From positions 1 to 19,193 of the forward strand of contig CAJJUC010000023.1 of the NCBI GenBank assembly GCA_905195005.1: a stretch of DNA of 19,193 nucleotides, given 5' to 3'. Every line of letters starts with the position of its first letter. The first letter of the stretch is position 1. Made by a program: the position numbers and the translations under genes. Below, piece after piece: positions 15,871 through 19,193 of this stretch. This stretch comes from an uncultured Eubacteriales bacterium. Lineage in GTDB: Bacteria > Bacillota > Clostridia > UMGS1883. Below the pieces are notes generated by a model. The model was not told the origin of the DNA and did no database searches. It was given only the letters and a program-made list of their open reading frames with translations.

Positions 15871-17430
15871 TTATTTTGAAAGCTCCTTCTTTTTCTCCAG
15901 ATAACGTTCGTAAGCGGACTGCTGAATTTTTGCGGCTTCATTAATTCCGAGCTTTTCGATTTCCGCCTTATATTCAGCGTATGTGTCCTTAACGGAAGCG
16001 CTGCCGAAAATCCATTTCTGTGTGATTTCGTCTATGTAGGTTCTCACATCTGTCATAATCTTGTTGAATTTCTCCTCTTCCTCGTCGCTTTCGTATGTGA
16101 GCACGGGAACTGCCGGCACAAGATACTTTTTATATTCCTCCATACCTTTTCGTGCCTCGGGAAGAAGCCATTGCTCCTCATATCTGAAATCAAACTTATG
16201 CGGAAATGCGCTTGCAACGCCGGATTCGTCAAGAATGTCAATCGTTGTCTTTTCGCCGTTAAGCACCCAATCCTGGAATGTCGGATAGCCGTCCTTCATA
16301 TCGTAATGCTTGCCCTCGATTCCGAAGTTTGACAGGCGCGAGCCCTCCTCGGAGAACATGAAGTCAATGAATCTGATCGCCGCTTCCTTTTTCACCGATG
16401 TGTCGGAAATCGCAATTCCTGTAAGGTTCACAAGGTCGCGCTGAGTATATTCCTTTTTGTTGGGAGGAGCGATCGGTTCAAATTTGATTCCGGGCACGGT
16501 CTCTTTCAGGAAGTCATTATACTGCGAGGTTGAACCGAACCAGTCATGCGTTGATCCGCCCACATTATCGCCGAGCAGCTTATCGCGCGACTTTGCGCCT
16601 CTTGTAAATATTTCCTTGTCAATAAGTCCCTCGGCATACCACTGCGCAAGGTTTTCATATGCGGTTTTAAATTCCTCCGTTGTCGGACCGTACACGATTT
16701 TATCGCCGCGGATTTCCCAGTTTGTAACCGTATCAAAAAGCAGAAGCAAATGTCCGATCCCGTCAAATCTGTTAAAATACGGAACTTCGTCCTTTATCCC
16801 GTTTCCGTTGGGGTCACCGTCGCGGAATGCAACAAGCATGTCATGATATTCCTGAACCGTTGTCGGCTCTTTCAGACCGAGCTTTTCAAGCCAATCCTTG
16901 CGGACAAACCAGCCCGATGCCGGCAAATGCGGATTTATGCCTGCCAGGAAATATATATTTCCGTCAGCGGCAGTAAAATATTCACGCACGTCAACATCCT
17001 CAAGCTCTTTTTGTATGTTCGGAGCATATTTGTCAATAAGGTCGTTCAGCTTCGCAAACGCGCCCTCTTTTCCATACTTCGGGAACGTTTGCTTTGCTTT
17101 TGAATACATTACAAGGTCGGGAAGATCTCCGCTGGCAAGCAGAGTGTTGAACGCTGTCGTTTCATCGGACGCGCTCTTTGACGAAACGGTTTTAAGCGAA
17201 ATATTCGTTTTCTTTGCAATTTCCTTCCAGACCTCAAGATCCTCAAGATGCTTATCACCCGTCGAAATATAGAATAGCGAAAGCTCCGACGGCTCTTTCG
17301 TTATTTTTGTTTCTCCGGGCTTTGTCATTTCAACGGAAGCCTCTTTCTTTGTTCCGCAGCCTGCCGATGTGACAAGAATTGCCGCGCTGAGCGCCGCTGC
17401 TGCCGCCTTGTAAGCCATACTTTTTTTCAT
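15871..17430 (-). CDS. ABC transporter solute-binding lipoprotein, LplA/YtcQ type
   Basis: This is a 519-residue extracellular binding protein predicted to capture an oligosaccharide for an ABC importer. A lipoprotein signal ends in SAGC, giving lipidation at Cys25, followed by a charged linker. The body has the layout of family 1 solute-binding proteins close to LplA/YtcQ: LPDLVMYS, a DGNIYFLAG strand, WFVRKDWLEKLGL, and the loop DPNGNGIKDEVPYF, which is common in this group and looks like a calcium-binding turn. The C-terminal part includes RFIDFMFSEEGSRL and a helical end. The start ATG is preceded by an AAGAAAGGG ribosome binding site near 17441-17449. It appears to be the first gene of the surface-polysaccharide operon. 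The two permeases that usually accompany such proteins are not in this window: downstream come SLH and lyase genes, and upstream is an AT-rich junction. Substrate is unknown, presumably a lyase product. Confidence 0.9.
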   Translation of the reverse strand: MKKSMAYKAAAAALSAAILVTSAGCGTKKEASVEMTKPGETKITKEPSELSLFYISTGDKHLEDLEVWKEIAKKTNISLKTVSSKSASDETTAFNTLLASGDLPDLVMYSKAKQTFPKYGKEGAFAKLNDLIDKYAPNIQKELEDVDVREYFTAADGNIYFLAGINPHLPASGWFVRKDWLEKLGLKEPTTVQEYHDMLVAFRDGDPNGNGIKDEVPYFNRFDGIGHLLLLFDTVTNWEIRGDKIVYGPTTEEFKTAYENLAQWYAEGLIDKEIFTRGAKSRDKLLGDNVGGSTHDWFGSTSQYNDFLKETVPGIKFEPIAPPNKKEYTQRDLVNLTGIAISDTSVKKEAAIRFIDFMFSEEGSRLSNFGIEGKHYDMKDGYPTFQDWVLNGEKTTIDILDESGVASAFPHKFDFRYEEQWLLPEARKGMEEYKKYLVPAVPVLTYESDEEEEKFNKIMTDVRTYIDEITQKWIFGSASVKDTYAEYKAEIEKLGINEAAKIQQSAYERYLEKKKELSK

Positions 17431-17480
17431 AGTTCATAACCCTTTCTTTTTATATATTTGTGTCATATTATTTCTTAAAT

Positions 17481-17512
17481 ATTTTATCAAGTTTTTATCA
17501 ATTTAACCTCAA
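17481..17512 (-). promoter_or_regulatory. Candidate promoter of the solute-binding protein operon
   Basis: On the minus strand an extended -10 element, TGATAAAAT, lies at 17489-17481, with a weak TTGAGG at 17512-17507 (20 nt from TAAAAT, longer than the preferred 17). This would give a leader of roughly 45 nt. The region is so AT-rich that other placements, for example TTGATA at 17490-17485 with TATGAC at 17467-17462, are possible. Confidence 0.3.
17482..17501 (-). repeat. Two copies of TTGATAAAA spaced 11 bp apart
   Basis: TTGATAAAA occurs at 17501-17493 and again at 17490-17482 on the minus strand. The 11-bp period puts both copies on nearly the same face of the helix, overlapping the candidate promoter, as in some regulator binding sites. 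In AT-rich DNA chance is also a fair explanation. Confidence 0.4.
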
Positions 17513-17633
17513 CTAATTAAAACTTTTATTAATAGTTAAAATATGAATATTAAATAAATCCTTTCATAAATTAAAAGTAGTAAATAATATAAATTTTTCA
17601 TAAGGTTTATCCATAATAAGGGGGAGGGATATA

Positions 17634-18011
17634 ATGAAAAAAATATTACTTATTTTAGCATCAGTCTTATTATCAGTAATGTTGGTAGCTTGTGCAACGA
17701 ATATAAAAAATTATGAAGGAACATATAAATTAAAAGAAATACATGTGGATGGTAAAGTTGTTAAGAAGGGTGATAAACTTTGGAATTTGACATATGGTGA
17801 AGATGGAGGAATGATAATTGAGCTTAAGGGAAATGGAAAAGGAATTATTAGAATGATTGGCTCAGAAGATGACGAATTTGAATATACAATAGAAAATCAA
17901 AAAATTATTATGACAAATGAAGGGGATTCAGTAGAAGGAAATATTAAAAGTAACAGTATAGAATTAAAAAACTGGAGGACAGAGTTGTTAATTTTTGAAA
18001 AGGTTGGATAG
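17634..18011 (+). CDS. Small lipoprotein of unknown function
   Basis: This is a 125-residue protein with a lipoprotein signal, MKKILLILASVLLSVMLVAC, giving predicted lipidation at Cys20. After that come short beta strands: YEGTYKLKEIHVDGK, then GKGIIRMIG, EYTIENQKIIMT and ELLIFEKV. This looks like a small lipocalin-like or beta-sandwich lipoprotein of the kind common in Bacillota, but I do not recognise a named family. The start is ATG after a strong GGGGGAGGG site 5 nt upstream. The gene is AT-rich, unlike the operon to its left, and matches the genes to its right. Stop TAG lies 99 bp before the next gene, and I see no clear terminator between them. Confidence 0.75.
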   Translation: MKKILLILASVLLSVMLVACATNIKNYEGTYKLKEIHVDGKVVKKGDKLWNLTYGEDGGMIIELKGNGKGIIRMIGSEDDEFEYTIENQKIIMTNEGDSVEGNIKSNSIELKNWRTELLIFEKVG

Positions 18012-18018
18012 GGATAAT

Positions 18019-18049
18019 TTGACTTATAACCTTAGCTAGTTAATATACT
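18019..18049 (+). promoter_or_regulatory. Candidate promoter of the NimA-like gene
   Basis: TTGACT at 18019-18024 is a good -35 match. It is followed by AATATA at 18042-18047 (17-nt spacing) or TATACT at 18044-18049 (19-nt spacing). It lies between the two plus-strand genes. A TATAAT at about 18069-18074 lacks a convincing -35. Confidence 0.35.
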
Positions 18050-18110
18050 ATTTCATTTAAATAAGTATTATAATTATTTCAGAAAACAACACGCAAAGGG
18101 GAATAAAATT

Positions 18111-18575
18111 ATGGAAATGCGCAGAAAAGACCGTATGTTAAATGAAGATCAAACTCTTGATATTTTAAATAGATCAGAATATGGCATACTTTCAACGATA
18201 GGGGTTGATAATGTACCTTATGGTGTACCAATGAATTTTGTATATGAAGATGGAGTAATATATTTTCATTGTGCAAAAGCTGTAGGATATAAAGTTAGCA
18301 ATATAATACACAATAGCAATGCTTGTTTTACAGTTATAAATGATGTATGTCTTCAACCAAAAACATTCTCTACTAAATATAGTTCAGCTATTGTTTTTGG
18401 AAAAGTTTCAATAGTTGAAGATGAAGATGAAAAGAAAAAAGGTCTTGAGGCACTTATAAAAAAATTATCTCCAGAGTACATAGAATCTGGAATGAAATAT
18501 ATAGATAAGAGTGCATCTCAAACATATGTATTAAAAATGGAAATAACAGAAATGACAGGCAAAGGCAAAAAATAA
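18111..18575 (+). CDS. NimA-like pyridoxamine 5'-phosphate oxidase-fold flavoprotein
   Basis: This is a 154-residue protein of the split-barrel flavin-binding family that includes the NimA 5-nitroimidazole resistance proteins. Typical landmarks appear in order: MRRKDRML at the start, YGILST, PYGVPMNFVYEDG, IYFHCAKAVGYKV, ACFTVIND, then YSSAIVFGKVSIVED, EKKKGLEALIKKLSPEY and a final TYVLKMEI strand. Length is usual for the family. It probably binds FMN, or a related cofactor, in the cytoplasm and reduces small substrates; actual nitroimidazole reduction cannot be inferred. The start ATG at 18111 follows AAAGGGG at about 18095-18101; an ATG two codons later (18117) is possible. It has its own candidate promoter and ends before a hairpin shared with the convergent gene. 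Confidence 0.85.
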   Translation: MEMRRKDRMLNEDQTLDILNRSEYGILSTIGVDNVPYGVPMNFVYEDGVIYFHCAKAVGYKVSNIIHNSNACFTVINDVCLQPKTFSTKYSSAIVFGKVSIVEDEDEKKKGLEALIKKLSPEYIESGMKYIDKSASQTYVLKMEITEMTGKGKK

Positions 18576-18587
18576 TAAAAATACAAG

Positions 18588-18622
18588 ACCCATTGTGCAA
18601 GTTGATACATTGTACAATGGGT
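18588..18622. terminator. Hairpin between convergent genes, probable bidirectional terminator
   Basis: ACCCATTGTGCA at 18588-18599 pairs with TGTACAAT and GGGT at 18611-18622: a 12-bp stem with one G-U wobble and an 11-nt loop. On the plus strand a short T-containing run (TTTCTAATAA) follows; on the minus strand CTTGTATTTTTATT follows. It lies between the stop codons of two convergent genes, so it could end transcription from both sides. Confidence 0.75.
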
Positions 18623-18648
18623 TTCTAATAAATATATATTAAATCAAT

Positions 18649-19193
18649 CTAAACGTTAGGTGTGTGAAGTATAGATCTATTTTTATTCATCAGTTTTTCA
18701 AATGACTTATGATCTGATTGATATCCAATACCTTCTCTTTGCATATTTTCATCAATTAATTTATATGCCATACATGCATTTTTAATTTTATTTTTTTCAG
18801 TAGGCGATTGAGATTTATAAACTATTTTTTCTTGAGCTGGTATATCTTTTTCATATTGAGGTTTTATAAAATAAAGTGCGTGTTTAATTTTCCCACTATT
18901 ATATAAAGACTGTATCACAGAGCCATTTTTAAGGTGTTGAAGATGCCAATCGTATTTATATGTGTGAGCAACATGCGTCACATTTTTAAATCTATGCTCA
19001 AAATCAAGAGCAGTTTGTTCCATAAGTTCAAAACTAGTACTTTCTGAATTATTTATTCTTGGAAGTAGTATAATATTTTCTTGTTTTACACCTAGTTGTT
19101 TTACAGCATCTAAAAATTCTCGTTCTCGATATTCATACTTTTGCATATTGCTTAATTGACTATATTTTTCATCTTTTAAAACTTTTATTCCAG
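18649..19193 (-). CDS. PIG-L/LmbE-like deacetylase, 3' part of gene
   Basis: The reading frame is open to the right edge, so the protein's N-terminal end is missing and an internal Met at 19146 should not be taken as its start. About 181 residues are visible. Features suggesting the PIG-L/LmbE family of zinc-dependent N-acetyl-sugar deacetylases are the arginine-rich helix followed by a LGV turn (YREREFLDAVKQLGV) and a THVAHTYKYDWHLQH segment, which resembles the family's TH...D.H.DH motif. The N-terminal zinc motif (usually HPDD-like) would lie outside the window. The second half of the D.H.DH pattern is LQH rather than PDH, so the match is imperfect. Base composition is AT-rich like the neighbouring genes. 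It is probably a cytoplasmic or exported sugar deacetylase; confidence in family is moderate. Confidence 0.65.
   Translation of the reverse strand, partial: GIKVLKDEKYSQLSNMQKYEYREREFLDAVKQLGVKQENIILLPRINNSESTSFELMEQTALDFEHRFKNVTHVAHTYKYDWHLQHLKNGSVIQSLYNSGKIKHALYFIKPQYEKDIPAQEKIVYKSQSPTEKNKIKNACMAYKLIDENMQREGIGYQSDHKSFEKLMNKNRSILHTPNV

Larger units (their letters stand above)
17431..17633. other. AT-rich divergent intergenic region and compositional junction
   Basis: This stretch separates the minus-strand polysaccharide operon from AT-rich plus-strand genes, so it should hold promoters in both directions. No terminal inverted repeats, integrase site or tRNA remnant is visible. Close to the lipoprotein gene is a very strong GGGGGAGGG ribosome binding site at 17620-17628. 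Confidence 0.7.

Noticed and set aside
19144..19146. Met at 19146 as the start of the PIG-L-like protein
   Set aside because: The frame stays open to the window edge with family-compatible sequence, and no ribosome binding site precedes this Met.

Overview
The window looks like part of the chromosome of a monoderm, anaerobic member of the Bacillota (Clostridia-like). The supporting signs are strong AGGAGG-type ribosome binding sites, S-layer homology (SLH) domains, a Gram-positive-type lipoprotein solute-binding protein of the LplA/YtcQ kind, and no outer-membrane genes. I cannot name a species.

Positions 17430 down to 1 hold one tightly packed minus-strand gene set with no terminator-like hairpin between genes. 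In transcription order it is: an ABC-transporter solute-binding lipoprotein (15871-17430); a protein with a helical middle, a polyglycine linker and three SLH repeats (14241-15833); a large protein with degenerate N-terminal SLH repeats and an unrecognised body (11606-14239); a 1440-residue heparinase II/III-like lyase with a C-terminal F5/8 type C module (7282-11604); an exported protein built only from LamG-like and Ig-like modules (4618-7263); a second, paralogous heparinase II/III-like lyase of 1302 residues (696-4604, probable TTG start); and the first 217 residues of another exported LamG-like protein (1-652). Gaps are 1 to 43 bp. Several Shine-Dalgarno sequences lie inside the end of the preceding gene, which suggests translational coupling.

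My reading is that this is a cell-surface polysaccharide-use locus. SLH proteins would hold or organise material at the cell wall, the two lyases would cut an acidic polysaccharide, the LamG, Ig-like and F5/8C modules would bind glycan, and the lipoprotein would capture released oligosaccharides. The substrate cannot be read from the sequence. The first lyase to be translated carries Gln where its paralogue has a His predicted to bind zinc.

From about 17450 to the right end the character changes sharply. Base composition falls from about 50-55% GC to about 30% GC in sampled 60-base lines, and gene direction changes. This part holds a small lipoprotein (17634-18011, +), a NimA-like pyridoxamine-phosphate-oxidase-fold protein (18111-18575, +), a hairpin that could terminate both convergent genes (18588-18622), and the 3' part of a PIG-L/LmbE-like deacetylase gene (18649-19193, -). 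The junction could be an old insertion, transferred DNA or an assembly join; the sequence alone does not decide.

I found no tRNA, rRNA, CRISPR array, transposase, integrase or riboswitch.
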